DNA from: Hydrogenophaga sp.
Lineage (GTDB): Bacteria; Pseudomonadota; Gammaproteobacteria; Burkholderiales; Burkholderiaceae_C
Direction of reading: 5' to 3'
NCBI RefSeq assembly: GCF_026125825.1
Contig: NZ_JAHCKK010000030.1
Span: forward strand, 1-45,809
Length of the DNA stretch: 45,809 bases
Shown piece by piece: positions 1 through 7,197 of the stretch; positions within the stretch are counted from its first letter, which is position 1, and each line of letters begins with the position of its first letter. Under the pieces are notes generated by a model. It saw nothing but the letters and a program-made list of their open reading frames with translations. It was not told where the DNA came from and did no database searches. The translations under genes were made by a program, and so were the position numbers.

Positions 1-184
1 CGCCGGCGCGGACGAAGACGATCGGATAGTCGCAGGCGGCCTGCACGCATTCGGCGGCGGTCAGGAAGAGCGCGTTGGTGCCGGCCAGATGCGACCAGTC
101 CTGCGTCGGCAGCTTGACGGCGGTGCGGCGGTCGATCTCGGCGTCGACGGGGCGGGCCTGGCGGTGGAGGGCGTTGACGATCAT
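1..184 (-). CDS. SapC-like protein, N-terminal 61 residues (partial)
   Basis: The frame starts with ATG at 184-182 and runs off the left edge, so only 61 residues are visible. They end in a segment reading NALFLTAAECVQAACDYPIV followed by FVRAG. This resembles the start of the SapC/S-layer-related family, where a short leader is followed by an alanine-rich helix and a [EDY]-[YF]-PIVF strand. The function of chromosomal SapC-like proteins is poorly defined. The ATG overlaps the TGA of the upstream CNNM gene (ATGA at 184-181), so the two are probably translationally coupled. There is no signal peptide in the visible part. Family assignment is by recognition only and rests on a fragment. Confidence 0.6.
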   Translation of the reverse strand, partial: MIVNALHRQARPVDAEIDRRTAVKLPTQDWSHLAGTNALFLTAAECVQAACDYPIVFVRAG

Positions 185-1275
185 GTCGGTTCGGGGGAGG
201 GGGGTTCGGGAAGTGGGCTGACCAGCACCTTGTCGACCCGCTTGCTGTCGAGGTCGACGACCTCGAAGCGCCAGCCGGACCACTCGACGGCGTCGGTGAT
301 CAGCGGCAGGCGCCCGAGCAGCAGCATGATCATGCCGGCCAGCGTGTTGTAGCGCCCGCGGTCCTCCTCGGGCAGGGCCTTCAGCGCCAGGCGGTCCTTC
401 AGCTCCGGCACCGGGATCAGGCCGTCGAACAGCCAGCTGCCGTCCTCGCGGCGCACCGCCCAGGAGTCTTCCGCGGTGGGCGTGGTGAACTCGCCGGTGA
501 TCGCCTCCAGCACGTCGAGCAGGCCGCCGCGGCACACCGGATAGCGCGAGTGCTGCACATGCTCGATCAGCGCCAGCACCTGCTCGCGCGTGGACCCGGC
601 GTCGAGCCAGACGATCTCGGTGCGCGGGATCATCATCGAGCCGACCTGGCGGTCGTCGAGCCGGAACACGTTGCGCACCATCTGGTGCTCGTGCTCCTCG
701 ATGATGCCGGCGTCCACGCCCTCCTCCAGGCTGGCGTTGATCTCTTCTTCGGTCACGTGCTGCACCGCATTCGTGTCGATGCGCAGCAGCTTGAGCACCC
801 ACTGCGTGGTGTGCGTGAGCAGCCACACGAAAGGCTTGGCGGCCTGCGCCACGAAGGCCATGGGGCGCGAGACCCAGCGCGAAACGGCCTCGGGGTAGAG
901 CTGGCCGATGCGCTTGGGCACCAGCTCACCGAAGACGATGGTGATGAAGGTGATGATCGCCACCACCAGACCGGTGGACAGCACGTTGGCCGTGCCTTCG
1001 CTCAGCCCCTTGGCCTGCAGCCACAGGCCGAGGTCACCGCTGAAGGCGGCCTCGCCGACGATGCCATTGAGCATGCCGATGGAGGTGATGCCGACCTGCA
1101 CCGACGACAGGAACTGCGTGGGGTTCTCCAGCAGCTTGAGCGCGGTGACCGAGCCCTTGTCGCCGGCCTCGGCCATGGCCGCGAGGCGCGCCTTGCGGCT
1201 CGACGCCAGGGCCAGCTCCGACATGGCGAACGCCCCGTTGAGCAGCGTCAGAAAAACAATGAGGAGGGTGTCCAT
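181..1275 (-). CDS. CNNM/CBS-domain membrane protein (hemolysin C/CorC family), internally shortened
   Basis: The 364-residue protein begins MDTLLIVFLTLLNGAFAMSE, the usual start of the CNNM transmembrane domain. It keeps the GELVPKRIG motif and hydrophobic helices up to about residue 190, and has a C-terminal CorC_HlyC-type domain (about 285-355). Family members in proteobacteria are usually about 430 residues with two CBS domains and are linked to Mg/Co efflux or membrane repair. Here HSRYPVCRGGL, which normally begins the middle of CBS1, runs straight into LDVLEAITGEF, which normally ends CBS2. About 70 residues therefore appear to be missing in frame. The start lies only 9 bases from the divergent apaH start. 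The downstream SapC-like gene overlaps by ATGA. Whether the protein works is unknown. Confidence 0.85.
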   Translation of the reverse strand: MDTLLIVFLTLLNGAFAMSELALASSRKARLAAMAEAGDKGSVTALKLLENPTQFLSSVQVGITSIGMLNGIVGEAAFSGDLGLWLQAKGLSEGTANVLSTGLVVAIITFITIVFGELVPKRIGQLYPEAVSRWVSRPMAFVAQAAKPFVWLLTHTTQWVLKLLRIDTNAVQHVTEEEINASLEEGVDAGIIEEHEHQMVRNVFRLDDRQVGSMMIPRTEIVWLDAGSTREQVLALIEHVQHSRYPVCRGGLLDVLEAITGEFTTPTAEDSWAVRREDGSWLFDGLIPVPELKDRLALKALPEEDRGRYNTLAGMIMLLLGRLPLITDAVEWSGWRFEVVDLDSKRVDKVLVSPLPEPPSPEPT

Positions 1276-1284
1276 AATCGGCCC

Positions 1285-2121
1285 ATGGCACTTTACATGA
1301 TCGGGGATGTGCAAGGCTGCGACGCCGCGCTGGGCCGCCTGCTCGACGACATCGGTTTCTCGCCCAGCCGCGACACGCTGTACCTGCTGGGTGATCTCGT
1401 GAACCGCGGCCCGGCCTCGCTGGCCGTGCTGCGCCGGCTGATCGCGCTCGAGGGCTCGGCGCACAGCCTGCTGGGCAACCACGATCTGCACCTGCTGGCC
1501 ACGGCGCATGGCGTGCGCAAGCCGCACAGAAGCGACACGGTGGGCGACATCCTCGCCGCGCCCGATCGCGATGCGCTGCTCGACTGGCTGCGCGCGCGGC
1601 CCATGGCCCTGTTCGAGCATGGCTGGCTGATGGTGCACGCGGGGGTGCTGCCGCAATGGGACGTGGCCGGCACACTGGCACGGGCCGGCGAACTGCAGGC
1701 CGTGCTGCGCGGCGCCGACTGGACCGCGTTCCTGCATGAGATGTACGGCAACGAGCCCCCCTTGTGGAGCGACTCCCTGCGCGGTGCGGCCCGCCTGCGC
1801 GTGATCGTCAATGCCTTCACCCGGCTGCGCTTTTGCACCGCGCAGGGCGTGATGGAGTTCGACAGCAAGGACAGCGCGGGCGCGGCGCCCGAAGGCTTCA
1901 TGCCCTGGTTCGACGTGCCGGGCCGGCGCACCGAGGGGGTGCCGGTGGCGTTTGGCCACTGGTCCACGCTGGGCGCGGTGCAGCGCCGCGACCTGCAGGC
2001 GCTGGACACGGGGTGTGTGTGGGGCGGTTGCCTCACGGCCGCCCGAATCACCGATGTGCCGGGCGAGGTGGAGCGGTTTTCGGTGCGTTGCGAGCAGGCC
2101 AGCAAGCCCGGCAAGCCCTGA
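1285..2121 (+). CDS. apaH: bis(5'-nucleosyl)-tetraphosphatase, symmetrical (ApaH)
   Basis: This 278-residue cytoplasmic enzyme should hydrolyse Ap4A to two ADP, and ApaH also decaps Np4-capped RNA in bacteria. The metallophosphatase signature is complete: GDVQG near residue 7, GDLVNRGP near 37, GNHD near 62, HAG near 118 and a C-terminal GHW. Length fits the family (about 270-280). The start MALYMIGDVQG is fixed by homology, because E. coli ApaH also has only a few residues before GDV. No good Shine-Dalgarno sequence sits at normal spacing; a GAGGAGG lies 17 bases upstream inside the divergent CNNM gene. It is transcribed alone and converges on the helicase gene. Confidence 0.95.
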   Translation: MALYMIGDVQGCDAALGRLLDDIGFSPSRDTLYLLGDLVNRGPASLAVLRRLIALEGSAHSLLGNHDLHLLATAHGVRKPHRSDTVGDILAAPDRDALLDWLRARPMALFEHGWLMVHAGVLPQWDVAGTLARAGELQAVLRGADWTAFLHEMYGNEPPLWSDSLRGAARLRVIVNAFTRLRFCTAQGVMEFDSKDSAGAAPEGFMPWFDVPGRRTEGVPVAFGHWSTLGAVQRRDLQALDTGCVWGGCLTAARITDVPGEVERFSVRCEQASKPGKP

Positions 2122-2127
2122 AAGTGC

Positions 2128-2143
2128 GGCGGCTCAAGCCGCC
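2128..2143. terminator. hairpin between convergent apaH and helicase genes
   Basis: GGCGGC-TCAA-GCCGCC forms a 6-bp all-GC stem with a 4-base loop, just after the apaH stop. On the minus strand it is followed by GCACTTTC, and on the plus strand there is no T run. It probably serves the helicase gene or both convergent transcripts; this is inferred from structure only. Confidence 0.45.
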
Positions 2144-2170
2144 TGGCAGGCTCAGGCAAGGGCTTCGCCC

Positions 2171-3664
2171 TCAGCTTTCCTGAGCAGGCGCCGGTGCGGG
2201 GGCGCTCTTGAACAAGGCGGGCACCTTGCGGCGCGTCTTGATGTTGGGCGAAGCCGTGCGCGCGGCGGCGCGTTGCGACACTTCCCAGGAGGGCGGGGTC
2301 TCGCTCGCGGCGCTCGGTTCGTAAGGCTTGTCGAACAGCGGATCGGCCGGCGCGCGCGGTGCGCGGCTCGGGCGCGAATCGGATGCGCCTCGCGCCTCGC
2401 GCGGGGTGCGGCTTTCGCGGCTCTCACGAATGTCGCGGCTCTCGCGGCGTTCGGCGTCCTGCCCTTCGGGCTGCTGCCAGGCGCGTTGCCCGTCGTTGAA
2501 GCGCCCTGCCGGGCGGCGGTCGGCTTCGAATTCCAGCGCCTCGAGCTCGAGCTTCTTGCCCAGGAGTTTCTCGAGGTCGCCCATGAGGCGCGTGTCGCGC
2601 CCGCTCACGAACGACACCGCCAGGCCCGAAGCGCCCGCACGGCCGGTGCGGCCAATGCGGTGCACATAGTCTTCGGCGTTGAACGGGATGTCGAAGTTGA
2701 ACACCGCCGGCACGTCCTTGATGTCCAGGCCGCGCGCGGCCACGTCGGTGCAGACCAGCAGGTCCACCGCGCCGCTCTTGAAGGCTTCCAGCGCCTTGAG
2801 CCGCTCGTCCTGGCTCTTGTCGCCGTGCAGGGCTGTGGTGTTGAGCCCTTCGCGCTCCAGCGAACGCGCCAGCCGCGCGCAGCCAAGCTTGCTGTTGACG
2901 AACACGAAAGCCTGCTTGAGACCGCGCTCGCGCAGGATCTGCTTGAGGACGCCGCGCTTGTCGTCGTCTTCCACGCGGTAGAAATGCTGCTCCACGGTGG
3001 ACGCCGTGGCGTTGGAACGCGCCACCTCGATGGTCACCGGGTCCTGCAGGTAGCTGTTGGCCAGGCGCTTGATCTCGGGCGAGAACGTGGCCGAAAACAG
3101 CAGCGTGGTGCGCTGCTTGGGCAGGTAGCTCAGAATGCGCTGCAGGTCGGGCAGAAAGCCGATGTCCAGCATGCGGTCGGCCTCGTCGAGCACGACGTAC
3201 TCGACCTGGTTGAGCACGCAGTTCTTGGCCTCGATGTGGTCCAGCAGGCGCCCGGGCGTGGCCACCAGGACCTCGACACCCTTTTTCAGCTCAGCCGTCT
3301 GCGGCTTCATGTCCATGCCGCCAAACACCACGGTGCTGCGCAGGTTGGTGTACTTGGCGTACAGCTTGACCTGCTCGGCCACCTGGTCGGCCAGCTCGCG
3401 CGTGGGCAGCAGCACCAGGGCGCGCACGGGGTGGCGGGCGGGCGAGGTGGACGCGTTCTCGTGCTTGAGCATGCGCTGCAGCAGCGGCAGCGTGAACGCG
3501 GCGGTCTTGCCGGTGCCGGTCTGGGCGGCGCCCATCACGTCGCGGCCCTGCAGCACCACCGGAATCGCCTGCGCCTGGATCGGCGTCATGGTCGCGTAGC
3601 CCATTTCGGCCACGGCTCGCTCAATGGCAGGCGAGAGGGAAAGTTCGGAGAAGGATTGGGTCAT
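2171..3664 (-). CDS. rhlE: DEAD-box ATP-dependent RNA helicase, RhlE type
   Basis: The 497-residue protein carries the full DEAD-box set: Q motif (GYATMTPIQAQAIP, about 22-35), Walker A AQTGTGKT (47-54), PTRELA, DEAD within VVLDEADRMLDIGF, FSAT, ARGLDIKDVP and HRIGRTGRAG. The order and the MTQSFSELSLSP start match RhlE-type helicases that act in rRNA maturation and RNA decay. The tail of about 120 residues is charged and repetitive (RESRDIRESRESR), as expected of an RNA-binding low-complexity extension. The start at 3664 is chosen over an upstream in-frame start (3715) because homology begins at MTQ. It is monocistronic, with the next gene ending about 80 bases upstream. Exact subfamily (RhlE versus another DEAD protein) is likely but not certain. 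Confidence 0.9.
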   Translation of the reverse strand: MTQSFSELSLSPAIERAVAEMGYATMTPIQAQAIPVVLQGRDVMGAAQTGTGKTAAFTLPLLQRMLKHENASTSPARHPVRALVLLPTRELADQVAEQVKLYAKYTNLRSTVVFGGMDMKPQTAELKKGVEVLVATPGRLLDHIEAKNCVLNQVEYVVLDEADRMLDIGFLPDLQRILSYLPKQRTTLLFSATFSPEIKRLANSYLQDPVTIEVARSNATASTVEQHFYRVEDDDKRGVLKQILRERGLKQAFVFVNSKLGCARLARSLEREGLNTTALHGDKSQDERLKALEAFKSGAVDLLVCTDVAARGLDIKDVPAVFNFDIPFNAEDYVHRIGRTGRAGASGLAVSFVSGRDTRLMGDLEKLLGKKLELEALEFEADRRPAGRFNDGQRAWQQPEGQDAERRESRDIRESRESRTPREARGASDSRPSRAPRAPADPLFDKPYEPSAASETPPSWEVSQRAAARTASPNIKTRRKVPALFKSAPAPAPAQES

Positions 3665-3742
3665 TGGCTTCAAAGTTAGCCACGTATTGTCGCACTTTGA
3701 CCGTTTTTCGCCCAAATCCGGGTCGGCGGGCTGCGCCAGGCC

Positions 3743-4645
3743 TCAGACACTGCCCGATTTGAAGGTGTCGCAGGACTGCACACTGCCGCTCTGCAGCCCC
3801 GTGTTGAACCACCGCTGGCGCTGCGCGCTGGTGCCATGGGTGAAGCTGTCGGGCACCACCTGCCCCTGGCTCTTGCGCTGCAGTGCGTCGTCGCCGATCG
3901 CGGCCGCGGCGTTGAGCGCCTCGTCCACGTCGCCCGGCTCCAGAATGGCCCGGCTCTTCTGGTTGTGGTGGGCCCAGATGCCGGCAAAGCAGTCGGCCTG
4001 CAACTCCAGCCGCACGGACAGGGCGTTGTACTCCCGCTCACCCACGCGCCGGCGCGCCTGCTCCATCTGGTCGGTGATGCCCATGAGGTTCTGCACATGG
4101 TGGCCGACCTCGTGAGCGATCACGTAGGCCTGGGCGAAATCGCCCGGCGCGCCGAGCTGGCGGCGCAAGGTGTCGTAGAAGCTGAGGTCGATGTACACCT
4201 TCTGGTCGCCCGGGCAGTAGAACGGACCCATGGCCGACTGGCCCGTGCCGCAGGCGGTGGGTGTGGCGCCCCTGAACAGCACCAGGCGAGGCTTCTGGTA
4301 CTGCGCTCCGGCCTGCTGGAACACCTGGTCCCACACATCCTCGGTGCCGCCGAGCACGGCTGCCACGAACTTGCCCATGTCGTCGGTGGGCGCCTGCGTC
4401 GGGCCCTGGGTGGTCTCCACCTGCGCGGTGGGCGCCCCATCGCCCACGCCGCCCAGCACGCCCAGGATGGTCATGGGGTTGATGCCGAAGATCCAGCCCG
4501 CCACCAGCGCCACAGCGATGGTGCCCAGGCCGATGCCGCGCCCGCCCACGCGCCGCCCACCCCCCAGGCCGCCCAGGCCACCACCCCCAGGGTCGGAGCG
4601 GCGGTCTTCGATCTGATCGGACTGGCGGTTGTTTTCCCACTTCAT
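3743..4645 (-). CDS. YpfJ-type neutral zinc metallopeptidase, membrane anchored
   Basis: The 300-residue protein starts MKWENNRQSDQIEDRRSD, followed by a glycine-rich stretch, one transmembrane helix (about 38-57), and a long extracytoplasmic domain. This is the standard plan of the YpfJ/zinc metallopeptidase family (COG2321). The catalytic HEVGH motif is at residues 178-182 in AYVIAHEVGHHVQNLMG, and a downstream acidic region (ELQADCFAG) fits the third zinc ligand. Cysteines in ACGTG and FYCPGD are conserved in relatives. The start at 4645 is preferred because MKWxxxRxSxxxED is the family N-terminus. Substrate unknown. The gene stands alone on the minus strand between the helicase and desaturase genes. 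Confidence 0.9.
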   Translation of the reverse strand: MKWENNRQSDQIEDRRSDPGGGGLGGLGGGRRVGGRGIGLGTIAVALVAGWIFGINPMTILGVLGGVGDGAPTAQVETTQGPTQAPTDDMGKFVAAVLGGTEDVWDQVFQQAGAQYQKPRLVLFRGATPTACGTGQSAMGPFYCPGDQKVYIDLSFYDTLRRQLGAPGDFAQAYVIAHEVGHHVQNLMGITDQMEQARRRVGEREYNALSVRLELQADCFAGIWAHHNQKSRAILEPGDVDEALNAAAAIGDDALQRKSQGQVVPDSFTHGTSAQRQRWFNTGLQSGSVQSCDTFKSGSV

Positions 4646-4717
4646 GGCATGCCTCCTCGGCCACCTCGGTGCGGGTGCCGGCATCCCATTATGAAGCGGG
4701 CATGGCCCCGCCCGGGC

Positions 4718-5830
4718 TCAGGCGATGGCGGGCGCGCTGGCGCTGGTCGGGCGGCCCTGGAAGTCGGTCCAGCAGCGCCGCCCAAAGTCGTAGAGCTTGC
4801 AGCGGCGCGCGGTGTCGAAGTACCAGCGCCACGAGAAGCGCTGCACGATGATGCGGCCCGGCAGCGCGTCCTCCAGCATCCGTTGCACGCCTTCGAGCTG
4901 GTAGAGCGGGATGCTCATATCCACATGGTGCGCGGTGTGCTCCATGATGTGATGCAGCATCGCGCCGATGCGCAGCGGGAAGGTCAGGTGCACGGTGGTC
5001 GAGACAAAGGGCGCGGCGCGGCCCCAGGCCGCCTTGTCGTCGTGCCACTGCACCGCCGTGTGCGTGTGGTGCACATAGACCACGAAACCGATCATGGCGT
5101 TCCAGAACAGGAAGGGCACCGCAAAGCCCATGGCCAGCAACAGCCACACCGACTGGCCCGTGGCCGAGGCCGCGGCCACCAGGCTCCCGATCCAGAGCGC
5201 CGCCGTGGCACTGACGAACACGCCATCCCACACGAACTCCGCGCGCCGCGTGCCCATGTAGGTCTTGCGCGGGAAGAACATGCGGTGCCACCACATCTCC
5301 ACCAGGTAGTACAGCGCCGGGCCGAAGCCGCTGCGGTACACGCGCTCCATGGCGCGGCGCATCGGCGAGAGCGCGTCGAACTCCCGCCGGGTGAGCGGCG
5401 CCCAAACGAAGTCCACGCCCTTGAGATTGGTGTAGCCGTGGTGCACCACGTTGTGCCCCACCTCCCACAGGCTGTAGGGCGTGAGTGAGGGCAGCATGGC
5501 CACGCGGCCCAGCACCCGGTTGAGCCCGCGGTGCGGCGTGTAGCTTTGGTGGCAGGCGTCGTGGCCGATGATGAACAGCCTGCCGATCATGAAGCCCGCC
5601 GCCAGGCCGCACAGCAGCTTGGCCCATGCGGCGGCGAACAGGACGGTCCCCGCCATGAGCGCGGCGAAAACCACCCAGTCAAACACCAGCAGAGCGATGG
5701 CCCGCGCGGTCTGGCGCTCGACAAGCGGCGCAAGCCAGCCGCGGATCACCTTGCGGTGCGGCAGCGGTTGACCAACGGGAATGGGATCGGGGGAAGAGAA
5801 ACCGGGCGGATTGCGTGACATGCCCGGCAT
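4718..5830 (-). CDS. fatty acid desaturase (membrane di-iron)
   Basis: The 370-residue integral membrane protein has the three histidine boxes of acyl-lipid desaturases: HDACH (90-94), HNVVHH (126-131) and HHIMEHTAHH (293-302), plus HHTHT at 254-258. Hydrophobic segments lie at about 42-88 and 205-252, which would place the boxes on the cytoplasmic face around a di-iron centre. The arrangement is that of the delta-12/omega-6-like bacterial group that introduces double bonds into membrane acyl chains. Regiochemistry cannot be read from sequence. ATG codons at 5830 and 5821 are both possible starts and neither has a strong ribosome binding site. No ferredoxin or reductase gene is adjacent. Confidence 0.9.
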   Translation of the reverse strand: MPGMSRNPPGFSSPDPIPVGQPLPHRKVIRGWLAPLVERQTARAIALLVFDWVVFAALMAGTVLFAAAWAKLLCGLAAGFMIGRLFIIGHDACHQSYTPHRGLNRVLGRVAMLPSLTPYSLWEVGHNVVHHGYTNLKGVDFVWAPLTRREFDALSPMRRAMERVYRSGFGPALYYLVEMWWHRMFFPRKTYMGTRRAEFVWDGVFVSATAALWIGSLVAAASATGQSVWLLLAMGFAVPFLFWNAMIGFVVYVHHTHTAVQWHDDKAAWGRAAPFVSTTVHLTFPLRIGAMLHHIMEHTAHHVDMSIPLYQLEGVQRMLEDALPGRIIVQRFSWRWYFDTARRCKLYDFGRRCWTDFQGRPTSASAPAIA

Positions 5831-5883
5831 GCTATCGGGCAGGTTGCCCGGCCGCCTTGACCTGGGTCAAGGCGTGCTGACCA

Positions 5884-6450
5884 TCAAGCCTTGGGCAGTG
5901 TCACGCCCACCTGGCCCTGGTACTTGCCGCCCCGGTCCTTGTACGACGTTTCGCAGACCTCGTCGCTCTCGAAGAACAGCACCTGGGCGCAGCCCTCGCC
6001 CGCGTAAATCTTGGCCGGCAGCGGCGTGGTGTTGCTGAACTCCAGCGTCACGTAGCCTTCCCACTCGGGCTCGAAGGGCGTGACATTGACGATGATGCCG
6101 CAGCGCGCGTAGGTGCTCTTGCCCAGGCAGATGGTCAGCACATTGCGCGGAATGCGGAAGTACTCCATCGTGCGCGCCAGCGCGAAGCTGTTGGGCGGGA
6201 TCACGCAGACGTCCTTGTGGATGTCCACGAAGCTGTTCTCGTCGAAATTCTTCGGGTCCACCACCGTGCTGTGGATGTTGGTGAACACCTTGAATTCCGG
6301 GGCGCATCGGATGTCGTAGCCGTAGCTCGACGTGCCGTAACTGATGACCTTCTTGCCATCCACCGCCCGCACCTGATTGGGCTCGAACGGTTCGATCAGG
6401 CCGTGCTGTTCGGCCATGCGGCGGATCCATTTGTCGCTTTTGATGCTCAT
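5884..6450 (-). CDS. dcd: dCTP deaminase
   Basis: The 188-residue protein matches Dcd end to end: [20 protein letters not shown] at the start, SSYGYDIRC, the nucleotide-binding GKSTYARCG (about 110-118) and the catalytic glutamate E137 in YVTLEFSN. It deaminates dCTP to dUTP, feeding dTMP synthesis, as a homotrimer in the cytoplasm. Family length is about 188-193. The gene is divergent from the GbsR regulator, with 116 bases between them that contain the two palindromes listed separately. A regulator bound there could therefore also affect dcd; that is inference. Confidence 0.97.
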   Translation of the reverse strand: MSIKSDKWIRRMAEQHGLIEPFEPNQVRAVDGKKVISYGTSSYGYDIRCAPEFKVFTNIHSTVVDPKNFDENSFVDIHKDVCVIPPNSFALARTMEYFRIPRNVLTICLGKSTYARCGIIVNVTPFEPEWEGYVTLEFSNTTPLPAKIYAGEGCAQVLFFESDEVCETSYKDRGGKYQGQVGVTLPKA

Positions 6451-6505
6451 GGGGCGCGATTGTAGGTGCCGCGCCTGCCCGCGCCGGCGCGGCTAGAACC
6501 CCCAT

Positions 6506-6536
6506 GAAATTCCCGGAATTTCAGTAATTACTGAAA
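6506..6536. promoter_or_regulatory. two overlapping palindromes, likely operator of the GbsR regulator
   Basis: GAAATTCC-C-GGAATTTC (6506-6522) is a perfect 8-bp inverted repeat around one base. It shares four bases with TTTCAGTAATTACTGAAA (6519-6536), a perfect 18-base palindrome. Both lie 31-61 bases before the regulator start, where its promoter should be, in an otherwise GC-rich region. The symmetry and AT-richness suggest a dimeric winged-helix protein binding two overlapping sites. The obvious candidate is the adjacent GbsR-type regulator, autoregulating and controlling cydAB. Confidence 0.65.
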
Positions 6537-6566
6537 CTTCAGGCAAAACCAACTACATTTCCCGCC

Positions 6567-7166
6567 ATGCCACTCCAAGACCACCTCCCTCCCCTCAACC
6601 GCGAGTTCGTCGCCCACTTCGGCGAAATGGGCAGCCGCTGGGGCATCAACCGCACCGTGGGGCAGATCTATGCCTTGCTGTTCATTTCGCCCAACGCGCT
6701 CAATGCCGACGAGATTGCCGAGACGCTGGAGTTCTCGCGCTCGAACGTGAGCATGGGCCTCAAGGAACTGCAGGCATGGCGCCTGGTGCGCCTGCGCCAC
6801 CAACCGGGCGACCGGCGCGAGTACTTCGAGGCGCCGGCCGACGTGTGGGAGATCTTCCGCGTGCTGGCCGAGGAGCGCCGCCGGCGCGAAGTGGAGCCCA
6901 CCCTGTCCATGCTGCGCACGGCGTTGCTGGAAACGCCCAAGACCGACGCCGAGCGCCATGCCCAGGCCCGCATGCGCGAGATGCACGACCTGATCGACCG
7001 CCTCATGACCTGGTTCGACGACGTGCAGAAGCTGGCCCCGGAGACCGCGATGCAGCTCATGGGCATGGGCGCGACCGTCACGCGCGTGCTCGAACTCAAG
7101 GATCGGCTCACGGGCAAGGGCGCAGCCCGCAGCGCGCGCCCGGACAAGCTGCCCGACGCGGCCTGA
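6567..7166 (+). CDS. GbsR/MarR-family transcriptional regulator
   Basis: The 199-residue protein has an N-terminal winged helix-turn-helix (about 20-95, with ADEIAETLEFSRSNVSMGLK as the recognition unit), then a helical C-terminal region suited to dimerisation. This matches the GbsR branch of MarR-like regulators. It is encoded 31 bases ahead of cydA on the same strand, an arrangement that suggests control of the cytochrome bd operon. The start ATG at 6567 follows the palindromes by 30 bases. No cysteine cluster or heme motif is visible, so how it would sense oxygen, redox or a ligand cannot be said. Confidence 0.88.
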   Translation: MPLQDHLPPLNREFVAHFGEMGSRWGINRTVGQIYALLFISPNALNADEIAETLEFSRSNVSMGLKELQAWRLVRLRHQPGDRREYFEAPADVWEIFRVLAEERRRREVEPTLSMLRTALLETPKTDAERHAQARMREMHDLIDRLMTWFDDVQKLAPETAMQLMGMGATVTRVLELKDRLTGKGAARSARPDKLPDAA

Positions 7167-7197
7167 GCCCTCAAGAAGAACACCCAGGAGAACTTCC

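Noticed and set aside
181-1959. Extended 592-codon version of the CNNM protein
   Set aside because: The additional N-terminal residues are antisense to apaH and have shadow composition; family homology starts at MDTLL (1275).
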